Origin: Candidatus Bathyarchaeota archaeon
Lineage (GTDB): Archaea; Thermoproteota; Bathyarchaeia; Bathyarchaeales; Bathycorpusculaceae
Assembly (NCBI GenBank): GCA_030626685.1
Contig: DAOUTL010000042.1
Span: 1 to 9,577, forward strand
Length of the DNA: 9,577 bases
Reading direction: 5' to 3'
The translations under genes and the position numbers were made by a program. Shown here piece by piece: positions 4,869-9,577 of this stretch. The notes under the pieces are model-generated. The model did not search any database and was not told where the DNA came from. It saw nothing but the letters and a program-made list of their open reading frames with translations. Each line of letters opens with the position of its first letter. Position 1 is the stretch's first letter.

Positions 4869-5684
4869 GTGCCTTGGAAATTTGTAACACCTAACATTGA
4901 AGTTGAAGTCAGCTACAAGAAAGCACCGAACAAGCTTTTGGCTCCGAAGCCACCGATTTCCATGAGAACTTGGGATCCTGACAGACTCGTGGTAGAAGTA
5001 GACGAAAACGGGTTCATCGGAGAAATCTACAGAAAGCTAACACCGGTTACAAGCGTGCGGGTTGTCAAAGACAGAAAGTTCCTTTGGAAAGGAAAAGGCA
5101 AGACACTTGCCACTGAAACTAGGTACGTTGACCCTGAAACAGGAGAAGAGGTGCCTTCATCTGAAGTTCTAGAGATCCTTGAACACTATGGATACATGAA
5201 CTTAGACGATAAGGCCAACGAGGTTGAGAAGGAAATGATATACCATTTTGCCGAGACATTAGAAGGCGTGAAGATGGTTAGGCCTTTCGAAAGGTCTAAA
5301 GTGCTGCACATTCCAGAGGAAAACTGGGTTCCAGCCGTCAGCATTGAAGGCTACTTGATAAAAAGCGTGTACGAAATCTTCAGCGACAAAAAAGACGTAG
5401 TCAGAATGCTGTTCGAAGAAGCTGAAAAACGTCTGAAACAAGATCAGATAGGCATAACAGGCTGGTCTTGGGGAGGATTCAACCAGTGCTACGCTTTCGC
5501 CGTTCCATACATAGCAGAGGGAAAGTTCGGTTGGCTCGTCAAATTCACGGAAGAAAAGCCTATGCTTCTGCATAAGCAGGATATCCCAGCCAAAGTGAAA
5601 ATACCCATTAAAGAAGTGCCCACGCTGAAAACTCTTCCGCCGGTTCAAGCGTTAGTCGTGGCAGCCAAAAGCAGAAAGAAGTAG
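4869..5684 (+). CDS. Hypothetical protein, second largest in the window, weakly Ku-like (271 aa)
   Basis: Starts with GTG five bases after GGGGTG. The N-terminal 85 residues are strand-rich. RYVDPETGEEVPSSEV (85-100) recalls the 'D-x-x-GEEV-x-x-x-E(V/I)' segment found in the core of prokaryotic Ku proteins. The later region runs from a strand and YLIKS-like piece into a helix (VVRMLFEEAEKRLKQ), then GITGWSWGGFNQCYAFAVPYI and a strand ending with a Pro/Lys tail. This order is similar to Ku's 'tyrosine-leucine-proline, helix, beta' layout, but the match is by eye and weak. If it were Ku, it would pair with the ligase 900 bases upstream in an end-joining system. Otherwise it is an orphan. The C-terminus is basic. 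Confidence 0.6.
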   Translation: MPWKFVTPNIEVEVSYKKAPNKLLAPKPPISMRTWDPDRLVVEVDENGFIGEIYRKLTPVTSVRVVKDRKFLWKGKGKTLATETRYVDPETGEEVPSSEVLEILEHYGYMNLDDKANEVEKEMIYHFAETLEGVKMVRPFERSKVLHIPEENWVPAVSIEGYLIKSVYEIFSDKKDVVRMLFEEAEKRLKQDQIGITGWSWGGFNQCYAFAVPYIAEGKFGWLVKFTEEKPMLLHKQDIPAKVKIPIKEVPTLKTLPPVQALVVAAKSRKK

Positions 5685-5701
5685 AACATAGAACAAACCT
5701 T

Positions 5702-5732
5702 AAGGGGTTCAAATCCCCTTTTTTTGGGGGTG
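5702..5732 (+). promoter_or_regulatory. Intergenic cassette 9 with terminator-like hairpin (T7, GGGGGTG)
   Basis: AAGGGG (5702-5707) pairs with CCCCTT (5715-5720) around a TTCAAAT loop directly before the rest of the T-run, resembling an intrinsic terminator. The same CCCC can instead pair with GGGG of the ribosome site (5726-5730), so two mutually exclusive folds exist. It is the only cassette with five G before TG. The stem and loop also match a tRNA T-arm, but no tRNA body is present. Confidence 0.7.
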
Positions 5733-5737
5733 AAAAA

Positions 5738-5917
5738 ATGCCGAAGAGAAAATATAAAATTTTTCCACAAAAATCAACTGGTTTAAAAACATCCAGAGAA
5801 CTAACTGAAGCTGAAGTTAAACAATCATTTGAAGTCTTCAAAAGATTTGGATACAAAAAAAGCCAATTTAAAGTGAAAAAAGTTGAACCCAGCAAAACCA
5901 TGAATGTTGAGGAATAA
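5738..5917 (+). CDS. Small very basic hypothetical protein (59 aa)
   Basis: The ATG lies five bases after the cassette's GGGGGTG. The product begins MPKRKYK and is rich in Lys throughout (about one residue in four), with a central helix (LTEAEVKQSFEVFKRFGYKK, about 22-41) and a second basic segment. It has no Cys. The high Lys content and small size suggest a nucleic-acid-binding protein. It overlaps nothing and is followed after two bases by the next ATG, so the two are almost certainly translated together. No family is recognised. Confidence 0.65.
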   Translation: MPKRKYKIFPQKSTGLKTSRELTEAEVKQSFEVFKRFGYKKSQFKVKKVEPSKTMNVEE

Positions 5918-5919
5918 AC

Positions 5920-6105
5920 ATGAGTGAAGAAACCGAATTTGAATTTGAAGCTAAGATAACTGTGCTGTTCAGTATAGGCGAAACAGGGTTACCAAAGGAA
6001 GAAGCAAAACAAGACGCACAGGAAGAATTAGAACGTGCGTTAGAGAAAATCAACGAGATTGATTTTCTATCTGTTAGAAGTGTCGAAGAACTTAAAGAAA
6101 AATAG
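5920..6105 (+). CDS. Small acidic hypothetical protein, coupled to the basic protein upstream (61 aa)
   Basis: The ATG is two bases after the preceding stop, with GAGGAA at the end of that gene as the likely ribosome site. The product is acidic: a strand (EFEFEAKITVLFSIG) followed by a long acidic helix (about 24-45) and a short strand-helix tail. The adjoining gene is very basic, and an acidic/basic pair produced from coupled starts could form a complex, in the way toxin-antitoxin or chaperone pairs do. This is only inferred from charge and spacing. No family is recognised. Confidence 0.6.
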   Translation: MSEETEFEFEAKITVLFSIGETGLPKEEAKQDAQEELERALEKINEIDFLSVRSVEELKEK

Positions 6106-6151
6106 CAAACTCTCCCCACTGGTAAATGAAATAGCTGGGATTCAAACCCTT

Positions 6152-6170
6152 CCCCTCTTTTTTCGGGGTG
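6152..6170 (+). promoter_or_regulatory. Intergenic cassette 10 (CCCC, T6, CGGGGTG)
   Basis: Four C at 6152-6155 can pair with GGGG 6165-6168. The spacer to the ATG is seven bases. The 46 bases between the preceding stop and this cassette hold no gene. Confidence 0.8.
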
Positions 6171-6177
6171 AAAAGTT

Positions 6178-6399
6178 ATGTCTGAAAAAGTTGAAAAAGT
6201 GCTCGAGGACTTGAGAGACATCGTTCGTCTGGCTGAAGGTTCAATCATGAAGATGGAGAAAACTGTTGAAAGAAAACAAGAGGGAGAACTTAAGCAGATA
6301 ACGATTAAGTTTCCCTTTTTCTTTTTTCGGGGTGTTTATGGAAGACGCTATTCGTTTGTTCAGAAAACAGTTGTTTTCAGCCTTTTGGGAGTGGGTTGA
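6178..6399 (+). CDS. Small coiled-coil protein reading through the next cassette (73 aa)
   Basis: The first 45 residues are a Glu/Lys-rich helix suited to a coiled coil. Unlike other array genes, the frame does not stop before the next cassette. It runs through it, giving a CCC-T-CGGGG-encoded FPFFFFRG stretch, then 20 or so residues overlapping the next gene in another frame, ending at TGA 6397-6399. A TAA at 6305-6307 in the adjacent frame suggests a one-base indel lost the original stop, giving a native length near 43. It could be genuine, a recent mutation, or a sequencing error. Overlap with the gene at 6338 is 62 bases. Confidence 0.5.
   Translation: MSEKVEKVLEDLRDIVRLAEGSIMKMEKTVERKQEGELKQITIKFPFFFFRGVYGRRYSFVQKTVVFSLLGVG
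6313..6334 (+). promoter_or_regulatory. Intergenic cassette 11 (CCC, split T-run, CGGGGTG) lying inside an ORF
   Basis: T5-C-T6 replaces a single long run, and GGGGTG 6329-6334 is only three bases from the next ATG. It is the one copy covered by the reading frame of the gene before it. Confidence 0.8.
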
Positions 6400-6739
6400 A
6401 AAAAACAAAGCCGTAATAGGTGAAAAGTGGCATTCTTGGTTTCTTAAAAAAGGCAGAGAAGCAGAGGATGACTGCAACAATGCAATAAAAATCATGGGAA
6501 CAGGTTTGTGGATGTTCAACATGCTTAGCGCGTGGGTTTGGGTTGGAATAGGCCCCAACAGCGTCGGCGAAATTCAACACTTAGCAGAAGGAATAGATGA
6601 GGCGTCCACGAAAAAGCTGTTACACACGATTGCAGCGTGCATTTCTTTACAGTATCTTCCAAAAGATTTAGTAACCAAAGAATTACCGATTATAAGCGGA
6701 AAACACTTCTCGTTGAAACTGTTCACGGAAAACCATTAA
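6338..6739 (+). CDS. Hypothetical protein with one hydrophobic helix (133 aa)
   Basis: The ATG is three bases after GGGGTG. The N-terminal 40 residues are amphipathic with several Trp and Phe. Residues about 52-72 (IMGTGLWMFNMLSAWVWVGIG) are hydrophobic enough to be a membrane-associated or buried helix, flanked by charged stretches. The remainder is helical with two Cys-free leucine-rich segments and ends in a short strand-like tail. One transmembrane segment would be compatible with a virion or membrane-associated protein. No family is recognised. Its start overlaps the readthrough tail of the gene before it. Confidence 0.6.
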   Translation: MEDAIRLFRKQLFSAFWEWVEKNKAVIGEKWHSWFLKKGREAEDDCNNAIKIMGTGLWMFNMLSAWVWVGIGPNSVGEIQHLAEGIDEASTKKLLHTIAACISLQYLPKDLVTKELPIISGKHFSLKLFTENH

Positions 6740-6757
6740 CCCTCTTTTTTCGGGGTG
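6740..6757 (+). promoter_or_regulatory. Intergenic cassette 12 (CCC, T6, CGGGGTG)
   Basis: Abuts the previous TAA. T-run 6745-6750, GGGGTG 6752-6757, five bases to a TTG start. Confidence 0.8.
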
Positions 6758-6762
6758 AAATA

Positions 6763-7023
6763 TTGCCTAAGTTTAGGGTACGAAAAATTCTTGATGTATG
6801 GGCAGACATTGAAGCTGAAACAGAGGAACAGGCTATCGAGGAATTCGAGGTAATGGAGCATCAGTCACCAACAGAACCAGAGCTTAAGGTTGAAAAACTC
6901 GATGGAAAACCCAGAAGAACATTGGTTATCAACGTGGAAGGCAGCTTAAAGGAGATCAACACTTTCTGCGCGGAAGTAGGAGAGATTTCGAATAAATACA
7001 AGATAAAAGTTGACATCCAATAA
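6763..7023 (+). CDS. Hypothetical protein with a strand-helix N-terminus (86 aa)
   Basis: TTG 6763 is chosen because it is five bases after GGGGTG; the longer in-frame reading from 6637 begins inside the previous gene and crosses the cassette. The N-terminus reads PKFRVRKILDVWADIEAETEEQAIEEFE, a strand followed by 'EAETEEQAI' and a helix. This pattern is shared by several small accessory families such as DpnD/PcfM-like domains, though the resemblance is general. The C-terminal half has a strand (TLVINV) and a helix ending in KYKIKVDI, perhaps a ferredoxin-like fold. Function unknown. Confidence 0.62.
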   Translation: MPKFRVRKILDVWADIEAETEEQAIEEFEVMEHQSPTEPELKVEKLDGKPRRTLVINVEGSLKEINTFCAEVGEISNKYKIKVDIQ

Positions 7024-7025
7024 CT

Positions 7026-7044
7026 CCCTTTTTTTTTCGGGGTG
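7026..7044 (+). promoter_or_regulatory. Intergenic cassette 13 (CCC, T9, CGGGGTG)
   Basis: The longest T-run of the set, 7029-7037. Three-base spacer to the ATG. Confidence 0.8.
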
Positions 7045-7047
7045 AAA

Positions 7048-7296
7048 ATGTCAATCGTCATTAGAATGACTTTCTACGCCACTGAGTGTCCAGACGGAAC
7101 TATTCACGTGCAAAACGTAGTGATGGGACACCTTGGTCAACATCACGTCCATACAAAGGAGAGCTTTCAGAGATGGAAGAAAAACGTGAGAGATGAGGAT
7201 CTTAAGGTCAGCAAAGGGGAATGTAACTGCGGACTCAAGCCTGGCGACGTCAAAGAATACGACGGTCAAGTTTGGCATAACAAAAAATGGGAATAA
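7048..7296 (+). CDS. Hypothetical His/Cys-rich protein (82 aa)
   Basis: The ATG at 7048 is preferred over GTG 7042, which is part of the cassette's GGGGTG. Cys14, a His cluster (H28, H32, H33, H35) and Cys59-x-Cys61 provide potential metal ligands, though their spacing matches no named zinc module I know. The N-terminus is a strand (IVIRMTFYATE), then a strand to the His cluster, then a basic helix (about 37-50). The C-terminus holds GDVKEYDGQVWHNKKWE. The composition suggests a small metal-stabilised nucleic-acid-binding protein. No family is recognised. Confidence 0.62.
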   Translation: MSIVIRMTFYATECPDGTIHVQNVVMGHLGQHHVHTKESFQRWKKNVRDEDLKVSKGECNCGLKPGDVKEYDGQVWHNKKWE

Positions 7297-7314
7297 CCCC
7301 CTTTTTTTGGGGTG
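7297..7314 (+). promoter_or_regulatory. Intergenic cassette 14 (CCCCC, T7, GGGGTG)
   Basis: The strongest potential C/G stem of the plain copies: CCCCC 7297-7301 against GGGG 7309-7312 across T7. Five bases to the TTG start, with an in-frame GTG at 7317 as alternative. Confidence 0.8.
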
Positions 7315-7319
7315 AAGTG

Positions 7320-7871
7320 TTGTCTAAAGAATTGAACGTTCTTTTGCAGCGGATACAACCGCCTGAAGTGAAACCTATAGAAGGGCCTGTGCCGGCAAGC
7401 CCTGAGTTGTCGAAGCTTCTGAACCGGATGGAAGCTCGGAAATGGAGAAAGTGGAAGCAATCTGAAGTGTTAGCAAGTCTGCAACAACTCTATTCCGAAT
7501 TGAAGTTCATTAACCATGCAATGAAGTGTGAACAATGCCTGTTAGAGTTATGTTTAGACGTGACAAGGTATGAGGGAGCCCATTCGCCTTGGTATCTCAA
7601 TCTGCAAGGCGAAATAGGATGGTATCCAGATGTTTACGAAGAGGATTCCTTGTACAAAACAGCTCCGCGGATAGACAAGTACAATTGGGGCTCATACTGG
7701 AAGGGAGGCATCGACCACGAGGTAGCGATTCGATTCATAAAAGACAGGATGAAATGGGCTAAACCCATAATGCAAAAAGAAGCCGAAGCAGCCGTAGATT
7801 TCTACATTGCCTTGGAAAACTGGGATTTAGAGTCGCCGGTGCCTGTAGACGAAGCCACTCTAATTTTCTAA
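7320..7871 (+). CDS. Hypothetical, mostly helical protein (183 aa)
   Basis: TTG 7320 fits the usual spacer; GTG 7317 would add one residue. A Pro-rich, flexible N-terminus (to about residue 27) is followed by a basic helix (MEARKWRKWKQSEVLASLQQLYSE region) and a helical stretch with closely spaced Cys (KCEQCLLELC, about 69-78). Then come an aromatic loop region (WYLNLQGEIGWYPDVYEEDS) and two acidic helices. The three Cys could bind metal or be buried. No membrane segment is present. It is the third-largest product in the window, and no family is recognised. Confidence 0.62.
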   Translation: MSKELNVLLQRIQPPEVKPIEGPVPASPELSKLLNRMEARKWRKWKQSEVLASLQQLYSELKFINHAMKCEQCLLELCLDVTRYEGAHSPWYLNLQGEIGWYPDVYEEDSLYKTAPRIDKYNWGSYWKGGIDHEVAIRFIKDRMKWAKPIMQKEAEAAVDFYIALENWDLESPVPVDEATLIF

Positions 7872-7885
7872 TTTTTTTTGGGGTG
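7872..7885 (+). promoter_or_regulatory. Intergenic cassette 15 (T8, GGGGTG, no C lead)
   Basis: The T-run begins at the base after the stop, and the copy has no C block, so it cannot form the CCC/GGG stem. Five bases to the ATG. Confidence 0.8.
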
Positions 7886-7890
7886 ATAAG

Positions 7891-8238
7891 ATGAGTGAAC
7901 TTGCAAAGCAGATGAGGGCGCATGGGATAAAGAGTTCTTGGAACTTAACGGAGTTCGACCAATGGGTTAACGACGCCACTCGAAGGGACATTGAAAACCT
8001 TCTGGCAGAGAATAAACAGGTGTTTGGGCTTAAAATGTGGATTTGGGAAACGATTGAAGCTGAAAACTTGAAGGGCATCTGCAATTTTGGTGTTGACCTG
8101 ATCTTCAGAAACGAGGATAGACAGAAGGTTAAAGATTTAATCGAGGGATATAAACATCAGAAATGGAGCATGTTAAACGCTAAGAAGTTGGTGGACAAGC
8201 TTTTCGACCTCGCCATTATGAGCTGTACGTGGGTATAG
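7891..8238 (+). CDS. Hypothetical helical protein (115 aa)
   Basis: The ATG lies five bases after GGGGTG. The sequence is almost wholly helix-forming: about residues 18-45 (EFDQWVNDATRRDIENLLAE region), then a Trp-rich turn (KMWIWETIEAE), then a second block of basic and acidic helices up to residue 105. Isolated Cys residues show no metal-site spacing. No membrane helix or signal peptide is present. A small helical adaptor or DNA-binding protein would fit the composition, but no family is recognised. Confidence 0.62.
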   Translation: MSELAKQMRAHGIKSSWNLTEFDQWVNDATRRDIENLLAENKQVFGLKMWIWETIEAENLKGICNFGVDLIFRNEDRQKVKDLIEGYKHQKWSMLNAKKLVDKLFDLAIMSCTWV

Positions 8239-8243
8239 CTCAG

Positions 8244-8264
8244 CTTCTTCCTTTTTTCGGGGTG
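8244..8264 (+). promoter_or_regulatory. Intergenic cassette 16 (CT lead, T6, CGGGGTG)
   Basis: T-run 8252-8257 and GGGGTG 8259-8264. Six bases to the GTG start. Confidence 0.8.
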
Positions 8265-8270
8265 AAAATT

Positions 8271-8567
8271 GTGACGGTTCAAGTAGTGAGAAAAGAAGAA
8301 GACACAATGTATATGTGCAGTTGTTGTAGGGGCCTACACAGCAGAGAAGAGCATCAGCCGATAGCAGGTATGTGTCCAGAATGCTACAAGTCTAAGGAGA
8401 AAGTCCTTATTGCTTTATACAATGATGTTGAGCGAGAGCTAAGCCACATGATAAGCACACACGCCGGTGCCGAGTCTCCAATCAACCGCATAATGTTGGA
8501 GCTCATAAAAATCAGAGACGACCTACGTACTACCATGCGAACTATGGGTTGGCAAGGCTCATTCTAA
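8271..8567 (+). CDS. Zinc-ribbon protein (98 aa)
   Basis: GTG 8271 is six bases after GGGGTG; a longer in-frame reading from 8229 crosses the cassette. The N-terminal domain carries Cys16-x2-Cys19 (with an extra Cys18) and Cys35-x2-Cys38, a zinc ribbon with a 15-residue loop between knuckles. The remaining 55 residues form a helical tail with heptad-like Leu/Ile spacing. Zinc ribbon plus helical tail suits a small DNA-binding regulator that dimerises through the tail, by analogy with archaeal viral regulators, but no named family is recognised. Confidence 0.68.
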   Translation: MTVQVVRKEEDTMYMCSCCRGLHSREEHQPIAGMCPECYKSKEKVLIALYNDVERELSHMISTHAGAESPINRIMLELIKIRDDLRTTMRTMGWQGSF

Positions 8568-8596
8568 CCTTTCTTTTTGAGACAAAGAAGTCTAAT

Positions 8597-8614
8597 CCCT
8601 CCTTTTTTGGGGTG
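8597..8614 (+). promoter_or_regulatory. Intergenic cassette 17 (CCCTCC, T6, GGGGTG)
   Basis: Set 30 bases after the stop rather than abutting it. The gap holds a weak hairpin TCTTT/AAAGA near 8572-8589. Five bases to the GTG start. Confidence 0.8.
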
Positions 8615-8619
8615 AAAAA

Positions 8620-8859
8620 GTGAAGTCGCCGTATGAAACATATAGTGATTGGGAAAAACGAGCGTTCTGTGATAATGCATCTAGGCGAGGAACAGGAGTG
8701 GGAATCCCTCAGTGCGTAGACGGAAAACGAGAATATGAATGCACCGTTCGCTACAATGAAGTTGAGAAGGACACCATGGTGTTATGTGCAGAATGTAGAA
8801 AACATTTGATGAGAGAAGCACGAAAACACGGTTACAAAATCCATTCAAAGAAACTCTAA
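8620..8859 (+). CDS. Cys-rich basic protein, probably zinc-binding (79 aa)
   Basis: The GTG start is five bases after GGGGTG. Cys residues at 17, 32, 41, 56 and 59 include a C-terminal CAEC knuckle (56-59) followed by a basic helix (RKHLMREARKHGYKIHSKKL). A zinc site formed by CAEC with two of the upstream Cys is likely, giving a treble-clef or ribbon-like fold followed by a nucleic-acid-binding helix. It sits next to another zinc-ribbon gene. No family is recognised. Confidence 0.65.
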   Translation: MKSPYETYSDWEKRAFCDNASRRGTGVGIPQCVDGKREYECTVRYNEVEKDTMVLCAECRKHLMREARKHGYKIHSKKL

Positions 8860-8873
8860 TTTTTTTTGGGGTG
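8860..8873 (+). promoter_or_regulatory. Intergenic cassette 18 (T8, GGGGTG, no C lead)
   Basis: Follows the stop directly, like cassette 15. Six bases to the ATG at 8880. Confidence 0.8.
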
Positions 8874-8879
8874 CAAAAT

Positions 8880-9353
8880 ATGAAAGATGAAGTGAAAGAG
8901 TTCAAAGGAAAACCATCTGTGTTTGTTCTGTCAGAAGGAAACCAAGTAGGCGTCACAACTTCTGAACATCTGAAAAACGCGAACAAGCCTCTAAAACAGG
9001 TTCTCATGGAAACTTGTGAAGAAGCAAGGGAATACGCAAACAAAATCTTTCCTCGATTTAGCTATCCAGACGGTGAATGGTTCCCATGCGGCTCAGCTGA
9101 CATCGTGTTAAGATGGAATGAACATCGCGACATAATTAAACTCTTCAAGAAAGAAGCCACGAGAAAAAAGGGTAACGATTGGTGGCAAGGCTGGTTTGGA
9201 AGACTGTTCAAAACCAGCAAAGGCTGGTGGTGGTTTCCAAAGCTGGATAAAAACTCGCAGAGTATGAGATACGAAGAGGAAGTCTGCAGGTTTGTCAGAG
9301 ATAAACTTGCCTTTGCCAATCGCCGCGTTGAAATCAGAACTTACATAGACTAA
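8880..9353 (+). CDS. Hypothetical Trp-rich protein (157 aa)
   Basis: The ATG at 8880 follows the cassette by six bases; an in-frame GTG at 8871 lies in the ribosome site. The N-terminal 60 residues alternate strand and helix (VFVLSEGNQVGVTT, then EEAREYANKIF). The central part has FPCGSAD followed by a basic helix, then a striking Trp-rich segment (DWWQGWFGRLFKTSKGWWWF, about 101-120) before a charged C-terminal helix. The short WQGW motif also occurs in the gene at 421. Trp clusters can bind membrane, carbohydrate or protein surfaces. No family is recognised. Confidence 0.62.
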   Translation: MKDEVKEFKGKPSVFVLSEGNQVGVTTSEHLKNANKPLKQVLMETCEEAREYANKIFPRFSYPDGEWFPCGSADIVLRWNEHRDIIKLFKKEATRKKGNDWWQGWFGRLFKTSKGWWWFPKLDKNSQSMRYEEEVCRFVRDKLAFANRRVEIRTYID

Positions 9354-9373
9354 CCCTTCTTTTTTTCGGGGTG
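9354..9373 (+). promoter_or_regulatory. Intergenic cassette 19 (CCC, T7, CGGGGTG)
   Basis: Abuts the stop. T-run 9360-9366, GGGGTG 9368-9373, four bases to a TTG start at the window edge. Confidence 0.8.
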
Positions 9374-9377
9374 AAAT

Positions 9378-9577
9378 TTGAACGACAAATTAGAATCACG
9401 TAGCGACCTTGATACACTGTTGCATCTAACTAAAATGCGGAAGTATAAGGAGGGTTCTCCAAAGAAAATACTGATGGAAATCCTTGACATTATTGAAGGG
9501 AAAAAACATTATGGACGAATGAGAAACTGGGAGCTCATGGTGGAAAACTTGGCTAGATGGCTTGTCATCCACAACCA
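9378..9577 (+). CDS. Partial hypothetical protein, runs off the window end
   Basis: The TTG start lies four bases after GGGGTG, and the frame stays open for 66 codons to the last base. The visible part is charged and helical (LESRSDLDTLLHLTKM, then ILMEILDIIEG, then WELMVENLARWLVI), with no Cys and no signal peptide. Translation support is the cassette plus the long open frame. The protein continues beyond the window, so family and full length cannot be judged. Confidence 0.55.
   Translation, partial: MNDKLESRSDLDTLLHLTKMRKYKEGSPKKILMEILDIIEGKKHYGRMRNWELMVENLARWLVIHN

Noticed and set aside
5702..5720. tRNA T-arm-like sequence (GGGG-TTCAAAT-CCCC), possible tRNA gene or attachment-site remnant
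   Set aside because: No D-arm, anticodon arm or acceptor partner is present upstream, and the following bases are the T-run. A terminator-like hairpin is the simpler reading.
6637..6762. Upstream in-frame extension of the gene at 6763
   Set aside because: It would overlap the previous gene and translate through a cassette. TTG 6763 has the correct ribosome-site spacing.
737..9319. Many open frames on the - strand (for example 737-1060, 1661-1963, 5259-5648, 5868-6248, 8681-9043)
   Set aside because: They lie antisense to stronger + strand genes or the RNase P RNA and have low-complexity Ser/Phe/Leu products. Several carry a recurring TPKK segment, which is only the cassette read backwards.
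2059..9373. CRISPR array reading of the regularly repeated cassettes
   Set aside because: The repeats are short and homopolymeric, spacing varies from about 100 to 900 bases, and the intervals are protein genes.

Overview
The window looks like part of an archaeal extrachromosomal element (virus or plasmid), although a chromosomal island cannot be excluded. Archaeal features are the GGGGTG(A) Shine-Dalgarno boxes that fit the archaeal 16S 3' end, frequent GTG and TTG starts, U-rich tracts at gene ends, an archaeal-looking RNase P RNA and a minimal LigD-type ATP-dependent DNA ligase. All convincing genes lie on the + strand. Most are small orphan proteins, several Cys-rich, as expected of a virus or plasmid. 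No capsid, polymerase, integrase or tRNA gene is visible, and the host cannot be named from sequence alone.

Layout. (1) 1-420 is AT-rich and gene-free. It carries eight copies of AACCGT/ACGGTT in both orientations, including inverted pairs, and could be an iteron-type origin or operator region. (2) 421-1201 holds two small genes with ordinary purine-rich ribosome sites. (3) 1202-1935 has no convincing protein gene and is densely folded. Its right part (about 1490-1930) carries the universal RNase P RNA core, with the 3' half of the catalytic domain placed before the 5' half and stem P1 closed by a loop. That is the order of a circularly permuted RNase P RNA. Its left part (1240-1458) is a second hairpin-rich stretch of unknown identity. 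(4) 1936-2058 encodes a 40-residue zinc-ribbon peptide whose ribosome site lies in the 3' part of the RNase P RNA. (5) From 2059 to the end, a tight head-to-tail array of genes is separated by 19 near-identical cassettes. Each has a C-rich lead in most copies, a run of 6-9 T, an optional C, then GGGGTG and 3-8 nt to an ATG, GTG or TTG start.

Working together. The array is the organising principle. Each stop codon is usually followed within a few bases by a U-rich tract, and the same tract runs straight into the next gene's ribosome site, leaving no room for a promoter between them. The cassette may be a leaky terminator or 3'-end processing site combined with a translation start, an SD-sequestering hairpin, or a homologous linker for gene shuffling. 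Only the ligase has a firm function. A 271-residue neighbour has weak Ku-like features, which would suggest an end-joining pair, but this is speculative. One cassette (2684-2705) is followed not by a gene but by a four-codon ORF and a hairpin-rich 100-nt segment. One gene (6178) has lost the stop before its cassette and reads through it into the next gene.
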